In this document: positions 36,905 through 45,880 of the stretch, one piece after another
Layout of the letters: every line of letters begins with the position of its first letter
Numbering within the stretch: position 1 is the stretch's first letter
Assembly: GCA_964423425.1 (NCBI GenBank)
Contig: CAYRES010000005.1
Coordinates: forward strand, 124,001-188,000
DNA length: 64,000 bases
From: CAYRES01 sp964423425
Lineage (GTDB): Bacteria; Actinomycetota; Thermoleophilia; RBG-16-64-13
Reading direction: 5' to 3'
Translations under genes and position numbers: made by a program
The notes under the pieces: model-generated
The model's database searches: none
The model's input: only the letters and a program-made list of their open reading frames with translations
What the model was told of the DNA's origin: nothing

Positions 36905-37522
36905 TCAAGCCCCGGACTCACCCCCCGGCTCCGGACTTCTGCCTCCCTGTCCGGCTTCAGCCTCACGCTCGGAAGTAAGCAGCACCTCCTCGTAGATCGC
37001 ACGCACCTCGTCGTCAAACAGCACGAAGCGAACCTCGTCGAAGCGGCCGGCCAAGACGGCCAGCTCCTCCTTCACCGTCCGCACGGCGATCCCGGCGGCC
37101 TCCCGGGCGGGGTACCCGTAGATGCCGGTGGAAAGTGCCGGAAAAGATATGGACCGCAGTCCCTCCTCTACGGCCACACGAAGGCACGAACGGTAGCAGC
37201 GGGCGAGCAGATCGGCTTCTCCGCGCGAACCGCCTCTCCACACCGGTCCGGCCGTGTGAATCACCCGGCGGGCCTTGAGCCTCCCCGCAGTGGTCACCAC
37301 GGCAGTACCAGTGGGGAGTGGCTCCCCCTGTGCCCGGGAAGCCACCGCCATGGTCGCCTCGGTGAGCTCCGGCCCCGCCGCTCGACGCATGGCCCCGTCC
37401 ACTCCCGCCCCAGGCGCAAGGCTCGAGTTGGCCGCGTTCACGACCGCCACCGTATCCTGCGCGGTGATGTCGCCCAGGACGGCAACTAACCTCGCGCCAC
37501 TCCATGTCAACCCGCCGGTCAC
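36905..37522 (-). CDS. Macro-domain protein, O-acetyl-ADP-ribose/ADP-ribosyl-glutamate hydrolase type
   Basis: A 205-residue protein, YmdB-like. G-D-I-T-A-Q and V-V-N-A-A-N-S-S-L form the ADP-ribose adenine pocket, followed by G-A-G-V-D-G-A and the second loop S-T-G-I-Y-G-Y-P. Such proteins remove acetyl or ADP-ribosyl groups linked to ADP-ribose. The last 25 residues are Gly/Glu-rich, encoded partly by short direct repeats of CCTGGACTCAAG just beyond the stop (36890-36930). It lies 12 bases before the end of the crotonase gene, same strand, likely co-transcribed. Confidence 0.92.
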   Translation of the reverse strand: MTGGLTWSGARLVAVLGDITAQDTVAVVNAANSSLAPGAGVDGAMRRAAGPELTEATMAVASRAQGEPLPTGTAVVTTAGRLKARRVIHTAGPVWRGGSRGEADLLARCYRSCLRVAVEEGLRSISFPALSTGIYGYPAREAAGIAVRTVKEELAVLAGRFDEVRFVLFDDEVRAIYEEVLLTSEREAEAGQGGRSPEPGGESGA

Positions 37523-37534
37523 ATCATCCTCCTC

Positions 37535-38326
37535 TCACCAGCCGCGGAAGTGGGCGGGACGCTTCTCCAGCAGGGACGCGACTCCCTCTTTGTGATCCGC
37601 GCTCGCCCACAACCTGACGAAGCATTCGGTCTCCTGATGCTGCGAGGCGGTTCGGTCGAGGCCCACACTTTCGCGCAGCAGCATCTTGAGGCTCCGCACC
37701 GAGAGCGGTGCCGCGGTCGCGATGGCGACGGCCACTTCCTCGGCTTTGGCGAGCGCCTGCCCGGCAGGAACAAGCCAATCGGCCAGACCCAAGGCGAGGG
37801 CCCTGCCGGCCGTGATCTCGGCCGCGCACGCCGTGATGCCGAGGGCCCTGCGCCAGCCCAGTATCTGCGCCAAGCGCTGACACCCTCCCCAGCCCGGCAC
37901 CACTCCCACCCGGGCATGCTTGAACGAGAAGTACGAATTCTCGCACACCACGCGGAGGTCGCAGGCAAGCGCCACCTCGGTGCCGCCACCCAGGGCGGGG
38001 CCGTTCAGCGCCGCGATCACAGGCACGGGAAGATCGGCTATGCGGTTGAGCGCGAACTGCATCGTCTCGGAGAATGACCTTATCTCCTCCTCGCTCTGTA
38101 TGCCGGCCAGTACACCAAGATCGGCACCCGACACGAAGGCACGCTCGCCCGAGCCGGTCACGATGAGGGTGCCGTGCAGAGAATCCTCTCTCACCCACTC
38201 CTCAAGAGTATCGAGGGCAGTCTCGAGTTCCTCGAACGTCTCCCAGTCGACGGCGTTGGCCACCTCGGGACGGTTGAAGGTGAGAAGAGCCCTGTGCGGT
38301 CCACAATCGAGCAATACGCGCTCCAC
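37535..38326 (-). CDS. Enoyl-CoA hydratase/isomerase (crotonase) family protein
   Basis: A 263-residue crotonase-fold enzyme. The oxyanion-hole motif S-G-A-D-L and the A-L-G-G-G-T-E segment are clear, the latter with the Glu matching Glu144 of rat enoyl-CoA hydratase. The second Glu (rat Glu164) falls in F-K-H-A-R-V-G-V-V-P-G and is His here, so simple hydratase chemistry is doubtful; isomerase, decarboxylase or thioesterase activity is possible. The ATG at 38326 has GAGGGGG about ten bases upstream. No fatty-acid or acyl-CoA genes adjoin. Confidence 0.88.
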   Translation of the reverse strand: MERVLLDCGPHRALLTFNRPEVANAVDWETFEELETALDTLEEWVREDSLHGTLIVTGSGERAFVSGADLGVLAGIQSEEEIRSFSETMQFALNRIADLPVPVIAALNGPALGGGTEVALACDLRVVCENSYFSFKHARVGVVPGWGGCQRLAQILGWRRALGITACAAEITAGRALALGLADWLVPAGQALAKAEEVAVAIATAAPLSVRSLKMLLRESVGLDRTASQHQETECFVRLWASADHKEGVASLLEKRPAHFRGW

Positions 38327-38441
38327 GTTGACAACCCCCTCGGTAGCTCGCCCGGATCACCTTGTCCGGACCACCGTTTCTCGTTGATAGTATTATGTAT
38401 GTGTAGTGTTAACGTGTGAACCCCAAGGGAGGCGCTCACAG

Positions 38442-39431
38442 ATGGAGGACTACTCCATGAGGCCCGGTGAAGCCAGCGAGGGCTCATGCCCCATGTGTGG
38501 CGGTCCGGCGGGGCCGGAGAGCACGCCCATCGAGACCGCCGACGGCTCGGTGCTCGATGTCTGTCCTGAGTGCGCCGCCCGCTTCGGATGCCTCGACTTC
38601 GACGGCCAAGCTCCGGCTGAAGAGATACAAAGCTTCGAACAGGCCATGGACGTGATCACCGCCCTGGCCCAGCAGAAGGAAGAAGAGGCCGAGGCGCTCA
38701 AGGCCATCGCTTCCTTCGTCACCGCAGTCTCCGAGGAACTGCACATGCTGCAGAACTCGCTCATTGAGCGCGACGACCGCGTTCGGGCCCATGGGGCGGA
38801 GCTGGAGCGACTGCGCGACCGCCTCAAGAAGGCCGAGGCCCTGCTGGTGACCGGCAGAGGAGTGAGCGGCCCGCAACCATCCCAGGCTGCAGCATCCGCA
38901 GCCGACCAGGGCTTCGGGCTTGCCCCCGAGTCCGAGTCTCCGCCCGAGGCCCCGGAACCTTCTCCGCCTCTTTTCCCCCTCGCTCCCGACGCCCTGCGCG
39001 CCGTCGAACGCATCTTCAATGAGAGTCCACACGTGGAGAAGACGAGAGCTGTGAGACGAGGCTTGGGCCAGCCCATCGTCAATCTCACCCCGCTTTCGGG
39101 CGAGGGCGACCGCGTTCTTCTCACCATCGCGTGGGAGATAGTCTGGTACCAGTACCTGATAGAGCTGGGTGAAGGCGTCCGGCCGGAGGATCGCCTCACT
39201 CTGTTCGGGGAAGGCATGCAGCTCGATGAGCTATCGCCCAACCTGCGCGAGAACAATGCCGGCATGGACCAGCAAGGCCGCATTGACGTCTCCGAGATCG
39301 AACTCACACTGCTCAAGGAATCAGGGGGGCTGCTCACCGACCTGCCGCCCGACCGGACGGCGGCTCTGGACGACGCGACAGAGGAGATCTGGGACCAGAA
39401 GACCTCGCCGGAATTCCGCTGGAAAGACTGA
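38442..39431 (+). CDS. Zinc-ribbon coiled-coil protein of unknown function
   Basis: A 329-residue acidic protein. C-P-M-C-G and C-P-E-C near residues 17-45 form a probable zinc ribbon. A helical coiled coil of about 70 residues (rich in Glu, Ala, Leu, Arg) follows, then a Pro/Ser/Glu linker and a conserved-looking C-terminal domain (about 190-329) with I-A-W-E-I-V-W-Y-Q-Y and L-R-E-N-N-A-G-M-D. RBS GGGAGG and an AT-rich putative promoter near 38380-38410 support the start. The next gene, a Cys-containing regulator 42 bases later, may act with it. Confidence 0.65.
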   Translation: MEDYSMRPGEASEGSCPMCGGPAGPESTPIETADGSVLDVCPECAARFGCLDFDGQAPAEEIQSFEQAMDVITALAQQKEEEAEALKAIASFVTAVSEELHMLQNSLIERDDRVRAHGAELERLRDRLKKAEALLVTGRGVSGPQPSQAAASAADQGFGLAPESESPPEAPEPSPPLFPLAPDALRAVERIFNESPHVEKTRAVRRGLGQPIVNLTPLSGEGDRVLLTIAWEIVWYQYLIELGEGVRPEDRLTLFGEGMQLDELSPNLRENNAGMDQQGRIDVSEIELTLLKESGGLLTDLPPDRTAALDDATEEIWDQKTSPEFRWKD

Positions 39432-39473
39432 GGCAGACGACCACGAAGCTCACCACCCACCGAGAGTCACTAC

Positions 39474-40193
39474 GTGTACGACGTACCTTATGACATTCAC
39501 GAGCTGAGCAGGGTGCTCTGCGACCCCACCCGGTTCGAGGTCTTGCGCCTCATCGCACGCTCGGACACACCGGTCACGGTGCGAGACCTCGTTTCTCACT
39601 TCGACCTGCACCACAGCGCCATCCGCGTCCATCTGGGGCGACTGGAGAAGGCAGGCCTCATCGGTTCCATGAGCCTCCACAGAGAGCACGTGGTGGGCAG
39701 GCCGGAGCTGGCTTTCTTCGCTGAACAGCGCAACCTGTGCATGAGTCTGCCACCGCGCAACTTCGAACTCCTTGCCCATCTCGGCCTCGAGGCCTTGTTG
39801 AATGGGCAGCCTGCCGACCTCGATCGCCTCAGTGAGATAGGCGCCCAATGGGGGCGGCACACCATTATGGAAACAGAGTTTCGACCGGGCGGTAACGGGC
39901 AGGAGCACCTCGCGGCCGCCATGGAACGGCTCGGCGAGCAACTCCATGTCCTGGGAGGCACCACCGAGGTGGCCTCCCTCAACGGTGACGGCTACGTACT
40001 CCGTGGCACCAACTGTATCTTTGCGCCGCTCTCGGAGGTATACGAACCCGGCGTGTGTGCCTTGCACCAGGGAGCCATCGCCGGTATGGCCTCAGGGCTG
40101 GCCGGCATCGAGTTCCGTCTCGACCACAAGAGCAGCATGGCCGCCGGAGACGAGATCTGCACCACGATACTCACGCCGCTGCTGACCCCCTAG
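39474..40193 (+). CDS. Winged-helix transcriptional regulator, SufR-like with C-terminal cysteines
   Basis: A 239-residue regulator. The N-terminal winged helix has L-C-D-P-T-R-F-E-V-L-R-L-I and the recognition helix S-A-I-R-V-H-L-G-R-L. The C-terminal domain has three cysteines, in G-T-N-C-I-F-A-P-L, P-G-V-C-A-L and E-I-C-T-T-I-L, spaced as in SufR-type Fe-S regulators. An Fe-S or metal ligand is therefore plausible. GTG start at 39474. It follows the zinc-ribbon gene and may regulate it; the 3' end is overlapped by the convergent NUDIX gene. Confidence 0.78.
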   Translation: MYDVPYDIHELSRVLCDPTRFEVLRLIARSDTPVTVRDLVSHFDLHHSAIRVHLGRLEKAGLIGSMSLHREHVVGRPELAFFAEQRNLCMSLPPRNFELLAHLGLEALLNGQPADLDRLSEIGAQWGRHTIMETEFRPGGNGQEHLAAAMERLGEQLHVLGGTTEVASLNGDGYVLRGTNCIFAPLSEVYEPGVCALHQGAIAGMASGLAGIEFRLDHKSSMAAGDEICTTILTPLLTP

Positions 40194-40775
40194 GATGGGG
40201 GGGAGACTCAACTCGCCCCAGCCGAGCTCTCCGTAGAGTAGCCGACTGATGCACAGGCGATAGCAGAACCTGCCCCACCCGGCCGCCAGAAGGAGCGGGA
40301 CAATCTCGTCGCGGAAGCGTTCCTTGCCCACCCACGAAGCGGCCTCGATCTCGTGGGTATCGATGGGCCGAAGCTCACCCGAGACGTGACGCGCGAGGAA
40401 CACGTGAGAAGTCCAGGGACGGCGGCGACGGCCGCAGGTGAAGAGCGCCCGCATGCGCAGCAGATAACGCTCGGGCTCAACATGCAGCCCGGTCTCCTCC
40501 CACGTCTCGCGGATGACCGCGTCGGCCAGTTCCTCGCCCTGTTCGACTCCCCCCGTGGGCGCCCAGAACGCGCCGGGTGGATCGGAAGGTTTGCGGACAA
40601 GTGCCATGCAGCCGCCCACCAAGGTGAACACCGTGACGTCGTGGAAGCGCGTGTGACCGCATATACGTTCGATGAGATCGAGCTCCCACTCGAGGAGCTC
40701 CTGGGTGACCGCCACCTCCCGCGCCCCCCCGAAAACGGTCTCGGCCGCGGCTATTCTGGCTTCGTCTGCGAGCAC
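40092..40775 (-). CDS. NUDIX hydrolase
   Basis: A 227-residue protein with a perfect Nudix box at about 85-107: G-G-V-E-Q-G-E-E-L-A, then R-E-T-W-E-E-T-G-L. A beta-grasp-like flank with V-F-T-L-V-G-G precedes it. Substrate is unknown; the family cleaves nucleoside diphosphates linked to another moiety. The GTG at 40775 behind GAGGAG is preferred over the ATG at 40904, which would run into the divergent HIT gene. Its last 34 codons overlap the 3' end of the convergent regulator gene by 102 bases, unusually long. Confidence 0.85.
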   Translation of the reverse strand: MLADEARIAAAETVFGGAREVAVTQELLEWELDLIERICGHTRFHDVTVFTLVGGCMALVRKPSDPPGAFWAPTGGVEQGEELADAVIRETWEETGLHVEPERYLLRMRALFTCGRRRRPWTSHVFLARHVSGELRPIDTHEIEAASWVGKERFRDEIVPLLLAAGWGRFCYRLCISRLLYGELGWGELSLPPILGGQQRREYRGADLVSGGHAALVVETELDAGQP

Positions 40776-40885
40776 GCAGGACTCCTCTCGGTTGCCCTCT
40801 TCTCGAACCGTTCCCTTTGCACGCTCCTCCTCGATACAATAGCCACTCAAGGCGAGTGCGCCTCGCGGCGCGAAGGGAGCGTAAC

Positions 40886-41419
40886 TTGGATCGGCTATGG
40901 GCACCCTGGCGAATGGACTACATCAAGTCTAGCAAACCGGACACGTGCATCTTCTGCACCAAACCCGCCGCCGGCGACGACCGTGCCAATCAGATCGTGT
41001 GGCGGGGGCAGTTGTCTTTCGTCATGCTGAACGCCTATCCGTACAACAACGGGCACATGATGGTCGCCCCCTTCGCCCACACGGCCAACCTCGAGGATCT
41101 GCCGCTCGAGACACTCACCGAGATGATGCTGCTCTCCCAGCTGGCGGTGAGGGCGCTCGACGCCGACTTCCGTCCCGAGGGCGTCAACCTGGGCATCAAC
41201 CTCGGTTCGGTGGCCGGAGCCGGAGTGAAAGACCATGTGCACATACACGTGGTACCACGCTGGCTGGGCGATACGAACTTCATGACCGTTTCAAACGACA
41301 CCAGAGTGATCCCGCAGTCACTCGATGACACCTGGGAACTCCTGCACACCGCGTTCGCGGCGCTGAAACGCACAGAGACGGACATCACCGACCGAGCCGG
41401 CGGCAGCTTGACGCCGTGA
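40886..41419 (+). CDS. HIT-family hydrolase/phosphorylase, possible AP4A phosphorylase
   Basis: A 177-residue protein. The histidine-triad motif D-H-V-H-I-H-V-V-P is near residue 110, N-N-G-H-M-M lies earlier, and the N terminus L-W-A-P-W-R resembles mycobacterial diadenosine-tetraphosphate phosphorylase. A C-I-F-C pair near 20-23 may bind zinc. TTG start at 40886 behind AAGGGAG. A TACAAT element at 40835-40840 may be the -10 of its promoter; no good -35 is seen. Divergent from the NUDIX gene, both acting on nucleotides. Confidence 0.85.
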   Translation: MDRLWAPWRMDYIKSSKPDTCIFCTKPAAGDDRANQIVWRGQLSFVMLNAYPYNNGHMMVAPFAHTANLEDLPLETLTEMMLLSQLAVRALDADFRPEGVNLGINLGSVAGAGVKDHVHIHVVPRWLGDTNFMTVSNDTRVIPQSLDDTWELLHTAFAALKRTETDITDRAGGSLTP

Positions 41420-41521
41420 GTCCTGCGCGTGGCCGCGCGGGTGCAAAACCTGGGCCCTACGCAGCTGTGCGCCCCCGTGAAGAAGCCACCGCCGTGTGGA
41501 TGTCGTCGTCGTGCGGCCCGG

Positions 41522-42412
41522 CTATGAGATCGCTCCCTCCAGCCTGAGCAACTCGTCCAACGCCGCCCGCCCCACCTCCAACTCGGCTTCGTCGGGCTCC
41601 TCCGTGGTGAAGAACCGCTGCAGCGCCCTGCCCGGAAGCAGCATGGCCTTTGCCGCGGGACGCTCCGGATGGGCGGACATGTAGCGAAAGGCCTCCATCG
41701 CCACCCCGAGCGAAGCCACGCCGGTCAGGAAGAACGCACCTGGAGGTGGTTCACGGAAGAGACGCCGCACCACCACCGACCCGAGCACGTTCGCCACGAG
41801 AAGGGGGCCCACCAGATTGGAACCGCAGCGGTCGTGCTCTTTCGCCGCCTGGGAACCCGTCCGGCCCCGAGCCTTGTTCTCATACGCACCTATGCTCTTG
41901 TGTTCGGCCCCGTGATACCGGGCAAGCTTGGTGCCGCGCAGAGCCACCACCGCAGGCGCAGCCGAGAAGAGAGCGACAGCCGTCTCTTGAACGAGAAGCG
42001 CCCCCAGACTGCGGCCGGCCCCTCCGAACCGCCTGATGAGCGACACGGCCACGGTGGCGGCCGCCACCGAACTCATGGCCTCGGGGAGCTCCACCGGGAG
42101 CACGGCCCCCTTGAGCCGCCGCTTCACCTGCACGAGCACCAAGAGGGCATCGACGAGGCGAGAGGTGCCGCGCACGAGCGGTGCCCCCTCGAAGAGCCCC
42201 CCGGGGGCAAATAACGGTGACTTGGCGCCGGAGGCGACCTCGACCGACCCGTCCTCCGTCCGAATGGCCGCCACCCAGTGCGTCTTGGTCTGCAGAAGGA
42301 GGCCGTTGCCCAAGGCCATGCCCCCGAGGCGCAGGGGAGCCTCCTTCACCCCGCCTGTGCTCTCGCCCACATCTGGGCCTGCGCCGGCGGGCCCCTGTGA
42401 AGTCACTCTCAC
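41522..42412 (-). CDS. DUF1385 (YqhQ-like) membrane protein
   Basis: A 296-residue protein. The DUF1385 signature Y-H-G-A-E-H-K-S-I lies near the middle, with polar residues that could bind a metal. Four or so hydrophobic segments surround it. The GTG start is at 42412, preceded by a G-rich stretch, and the gene follows the MFS transporter by 11 bases in the same direction, so both are probably one unit. The biochemical role of the family is unknown to me. Confidence 0.85.
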   Translation of the reverse strand: MRVTSQGPAGAGPDVGESTGGVKEAPLRLGGMALGNGLLLQTKTHWVAAIRTEDGSVEVASGAKSPLFAPGGLFEGAPLVRGTSRLVDALLVLVQVKRRLKGAVLPVELPEAMSSVAAATVAVSLIRRFGGAGRSLGALLVQETAVALFSAAPAVVALRGTKLARYHGAEHKSIGAYENKARGRTGSQAAKEHDRCGSNLVGPLLVANVLGSVVVRRLFREPPPGAFFLTGVASLGVAMEAFRYMSAHPERPAAKAMLLPGRALQRFFTTEEPDEAELEVGRAALDELLRLEGAIS

Positions 42413-42423
42413 TCGACCACCCC

Positions 42424-43635
42424 CTACTCCGATTCGAGGCTGAGTTTGGTGCGCACCATGCGCAGCTTGTAGGGAAGATACACCACTGTGCCCAGGAACA
42501 GGGCCAGACCACCCGCGGCGGCAAACAAGGGCGTGATGCCCAGGATCTCTCCCAACGCCCCACCCGAGAGAAGGCCGGCCGCCGCACCGAGCTGGCCCAA
42601 GCCCGTGCGGATGGCTATGAGCCTGCCCTTGTCCGGCCGGGGTTCGATCTCCTGATAAAGGGTCATGGAACCCACGATGACGCCCACGTTGGCACAGGCG
42701 GCCAGTGCGAGGAACACCACCGCCAGGTAGAAGGATCGCGTGAAACTCACGGTGATAAAGCAGAGGCCCATGAACACGATGGAGAGGAACACGTAGGTGT
42801 TACGGTCGCCTTTGAAGGCCAGACGGCTCGCCACCACCCCACCCACGATCCAACCCACCGAGGTGATGATCTCCATGGTCGCAAACCCCTGGGGGCCGAC
42901 CTTGTACACGTCGAGCGCCAGCCCGTAGGCGTTCGGCAGGGTCATGAGGATGGCGGTCATAGGCAAGAGTGCGAACAACAGGTTGGTGCGCAGTGAAGGG
43001 CTACCCCACAGGCTTCCCAGCACCCGCGGGGATTCCCGCACCAATGCTCCGAGTGAGGTGTCGGACGGGGCGGAGGCGGCCACCCTGGGAAGTGCGAGAA
43101 GCAGGAGCGCCGAGACCCCGTAGCTGGCCGCATCGATCATGAACGTGACCACGTAGCCCAAGGTGGCAACCAAGACCCCACCCACCAGATAGCCGCCGAG
43201 CTCGGCTCCATCTCGGGCGATGCTCAGATAGGAGTTGGCCCGGATCAGCCGCCCCCGAGGAACGAGATCGCCCACTACCTTCACCTGAGTGGGGTTGAAG
43301 ACCGCGGTGAACACGCCCACGAGCCCCGCCACCACATAGACGAAGACGACCGAGCGCACGGCGGCGAAGGGCATGGAGAGGATGAGCACGGCCCGGCACA
43401 CGTCGGCGGACACCATGAGGAGCCGCCCATCGTACCGGTCGAGCAGAGCTCCCCACACGAAGCTCACCACCACCACGGGCAGAGTGGAGGCTGCCAGCAC
43501 ACCGCCCATATGCAGCACGGAGCCGGTGAGATCGAACACCATGACGGCAAGCGCCACGGTCGAGATAGACGTACCGATGGTGGAGAGCGCCTGGGCCCCT
43601 AGGATGAGCCACAGCGCCCGATTGGACTGCCCCAC
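42424..43635 (-). CDS. MFS transporter, efflux (enterobactin exporter-like) group
   Basis: A 403-residue protein with twelve hydrophobic segments. The helix 2-3 motif G-A-L-L-D-R-Y-D-G-R matches the MFS loop, and the Y-L-S-I-A-R-D region resembles EntS-like exporters. The GTG at 43635 has GGGGAG seven bases upstream; a GTG at 43650 would add five residues. Substrate unknown. Confidence 0.87.
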   Translation of the reverse strand: MGQSNRALWLILGAQALSTIGTSISTVALAVMVFDLTGSVLHMGGVLAASTLPVVVVSFVWGALLDRYDGRLLMVSADVCRAVLILSMPFAAVRSVVFVYVVAGLVGVFTAVFNPTQVKVVGDLVPRGRLIRANSYLSIARDGAELGGYLVGGVLVATLGYVVTFMIDAASYGVSALLLLALPRVAASAPSDTSLGALVRESPRVLGSLWGSPSLRTNLLFALLPMTAILMTLPNAYGLALDVYKVGPQGFATMEIITSVGWIVGGVVASRLAFKGDRNTYVFLSIVFMGLCFITVSFTRSFYLAVVFLALAACANVGVIVGSMTLYQEIEPRPDKGRLIAIRTGLGQLGAAAGLLSGGALGEILGITPLFAAAGGLALFLGTVVYLPYKLRMVRTKLSLESE

Positions 43636-43724
43636 GTGAGATCTCCCCACTCACACTGCCGCACATCGCGCCCCCGGCCGGCCGGGGAGCGGCATCAATC
43701 TAGCATACGCCTCGGACGAATCCC

Positions 43725-45116
43725 TCAGGCGATGTCGCGCAGGAACCGGACCTTCTGGAACTGCACATGGAAGTCGATGTGCTCAGCCGATCGATAGTCT
43801 ACGCCTTGCCGCATCAGCACCAGGATGAACGCATCGACGACCTCGGGGTCGAACTGGAGTCCACGCTGGGCGGCCAGTTCCCCCATGGCCCACTCGACCT
43901 CGCGCCGGGACGCATAGGGCCGGTCGGAGATCATCGCCGAGTAGCAGTCCGCCACCGTTACGATTCGGCTGAGCAGGGGAATGTCCTTCCCCTCGATGCC
44001 GTCCGGGTAGCCCTGGCCGTCGAATCGCTCATGGTGATGGCGAACAACCAGGCCAAGCTCCTCGAACTCGCTCATGTTGCTCAGGATGTGTTGCCCGGCC
44101 TCGGAGTGGTCCTTGATGATGCGCAGGGATTCGCCCACCAGGCGCCCGTGGAAGTTGAGTACCTCGTCGGGCACGCTTATCTTGCCCAAGTCGTGGAGCA
44201 GCCCGGCCAGGTGCGCCAGGTTGCACTCCCGGCGGCTCAGCCCCATCTTCTTGGCGATATCGAAGGAGTACTGGGCGACGGCTGCGGAATGCTGGGCCGT
44301 GTAGTTGTCCTTGAGGTCGAGGGCGGTGATCATGCCGGCCGCCATCTGTAGAGAGAAGCGCTCGAGCCTCTGGGCGAGCTCCATCTCCCGGGAGTAGATA
44401 CGAAACGCGTAGATCAGGCCGAGCACCGGGAGGACGAAGAGGGCGAAGCCCAATGCCCCGAGCTCCTGGAAGGCGTAGGCGAGGCCAAGGCTGAGAACGA
44501 GGAAGAAGGCTTGGAAGGGGAGGAAGGGCTTGATGTCTTCCTTGAACAGCTGTGCCGGCGCCGTGCCCCGGCGAACCCACATGACAGGCACGAAGAGCAG
44601 GTAGTTCACCACCTGGTAGGCGAGGCCGGCGGCTATGCCACCGAGAGCGAGCACGAGGCCGCTCTCGCCGTAGGCGTCGACAAGTGACCAGTAGACGAGG
44701 CCGGTGACCGCACCGGAGATGAAGAACGAGGCCATGTAGAACAGGTTCTTCATCACCTGGCCCCGCGTCCAGGCCACGATGATACAGGAGGCGGACACGA
44801 TGCCGCCGGTGAGCGGACCCAGGATGACCGCGGCCAAGAAGTCGGGGAGGAAACCCGCGGACACCTCGGTGCGGCCGTGCACCTTGATCTGATACCGCTG
44901 GGCGAAAACGCTCACCGCCGCGAAGAACAGCAACCCGAAGACCGAGAAGGGCTCGAGGACCTCCCACCGAACCTGTGCGACCACCATGAAGTAGAGCAGG
45001 GCGACGGCGCCCAAGCAGACCGCGATCACGTAAGGCGTGATCTTGTCGGCTTGGGCGCCCCGTCCCCCACTAGTGCCTGTGACAGGTACGTGGGTAGCGT
45101 TGGTCGGGGAGCTCAC
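43725..45116 (-). CDS. Membrane-anchored HD-GYP domain protein, c-di-GMP phosphodiesterase
   Basis: A 463-residue protein with seven or so N-terminal membrane helices (about 25-235) forming an integral sensor region, then an HD-GYP domain (about 260-445). L-L-H-D-L-G-K-I supplies the HD metal site and H-H-H-E-R-F-D-G-Q-G-Y-P the GYP motif, both intact, so cleavage of c-di-GMP is expected. GTG start at 45116 with AAAGG upstream. No GGDEF protein lies in the window. Confidence 0.92.
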   Translation of the reverse strand: MSSPTNATHVPVTGTSGGRGAQADKITPYVIAVCLGAVALLYFMVVAQVRWEVLEPFSVFGLLFFAAVSVFAQRYQIKVHGRTEVSAGFLPDFLAAVILGPLTGGIVSASCIIVAWTRGQVMKNLFYMASFFISGAVTGLVYWSLVDAYGESGLVLALGGIAAGLAYQVVNYLLFVPVMWVRRGTAPAQLFKEDIKPFLPFQAFFLVLSLGLAYAFQELGALGFALFVLPVLGLIYAFRIYSREMELAQRLERFSLQMAAGMITALDLKDNYTAQHSAAVAQYSFDIAKKMGLSRRECNLAHLAGLLHDLGKISVPDEVLNFHGRLVGESLRIIKDHSEAGQHILSNMSEFEELGLVVRHHHERFDGQGYPDGIEGKDIPLLSRIVTVADCYSAMISDRPYASRREVEWAMGELAAQRGLQFDPEVVDAFILVLMRQGVDYRSAEHIDFHVQFQKVRFLRDIA

Positions 45117-45500
45117 ATGCCTGACCTTTGTCCGAGGCCGGTATCTATGACCTTCATCGGCACCATAAGACCATCGCTTGAGACCTCGACCATCAACGAT
45201 TCACTCAAGAGACTACCAGCCCGAGTACTTCATCTCCCCTCCTCTCTCCTCTGCCTCCCCCGCTCAGGCTATGCTCACGCGCACGGCGTGCAGCCGCGAT
45301 CGAGCGGAAAGAGTTTCCCTTTCTCCTGTCCACGAACGCCTGTGCGGTCCCATCCACCAAGGCGTCCGCTGAACCTGCCGAGTGCCCGAGCTTCCCATCC
45401 AAGGCGCCTTTCGGCACTCGGGGCGGCCCGGCTATGTTCGCGCTACCACCCTAAGGGCATTCTTCGCTTTTGTCAACGCAATGCCGGGTGGGGTATGCCC
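45117..45500. other. Divergent intergenic region
   Basis: About 385 bases between the HD-GYP gene and a small plus-strand gene. No riboswitch, repeat or RNA gene was recognised; short open frames on both strands lack RBS. Confidence 0.4.
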
Positions 45501-45506
45501 TATAAT
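45501..45506 (+). promoter_or_regulatory. Consensus -10 box placed for a leaderless mRNA
   Basis: A perfect TATAAT lies only six bases before the ATG at 45513, so the transcript should begin at or next to the start codon. A TTGTCA at 45470-45475 is too distant (25 bases) to be a standard -35. No Shine-Dalgarno exists, in line with leaderless initiation. Confidence 0.6.
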
Positions 45507-45512
45507 GCCGCC

Positions 45513-45779
45513 ATGAACGCCAACCATCGCCTACTCTCCGATCCGGCATGTGTGGCCGTCCTGTCGTATCTGGGGACGGTGGGCAAGATGAACGAACGCA
45601 CCGAGGTGTCGCTTCAAGAGCTCACCCACGAACTCGCGGCCGAGCTCTCAGGCTACGAGGGCGGAGCCCGGCGCTGCGTCATCCAGCTGGTGGATGCGGG
45701 GCTCGCCGAGGCCGATCTCTTCCCCACCAACGTGTGGGTCAAAATCTCAGCCGAGGGAGCGGCTGTGCTCGAGTCCTGA
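45513..45779 (+). CDS. Small hypothetical protein, possible winged-helix fold
   Basis: An 88-residue protein with the helix-helix-helix-wing pattern of small winged-helix domains: L-S-D-P-A-C-V-A-V-L-S-Y-L, then E-V-S-L-Q-E-L, a central R-R-C-V-I-Q-L-V-D-A-G-L-A-E and a C-terminal V-W-V-K-I-S-A-E-G strand. It resembles the second small gene at 48503 in size and style but not in sequence. The start is set by the adjacent TATAAT. Function unknown. Confidence 0.65.
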   Translation: MNANHRLLSDPACVAVLSYLGTVGKMNERTEVSLQELTHELAAELSGYEGGARRCVIQLVDAGLAEADLFPTNVWVKISAEGAAVLES

Positions 45780-45880
45780 CCCGGGCAGTCATCCCCGTGA
45801 AGCCCATGGGGCGCTCACCGGCCGCGAGGTATGTGCCGTCCCCGAAGTGGGTGCCGCTCATGGGTACCTGATGCCCGGCG

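Noticed and set aside
36890..36930. Short direct repeats CCTGGACTCAAG near the macro-domain gene end, considered as a CRISPR-like or attachment site
   Set aside because: Only two to three short degenerate copies without spacers or an integrase gene.
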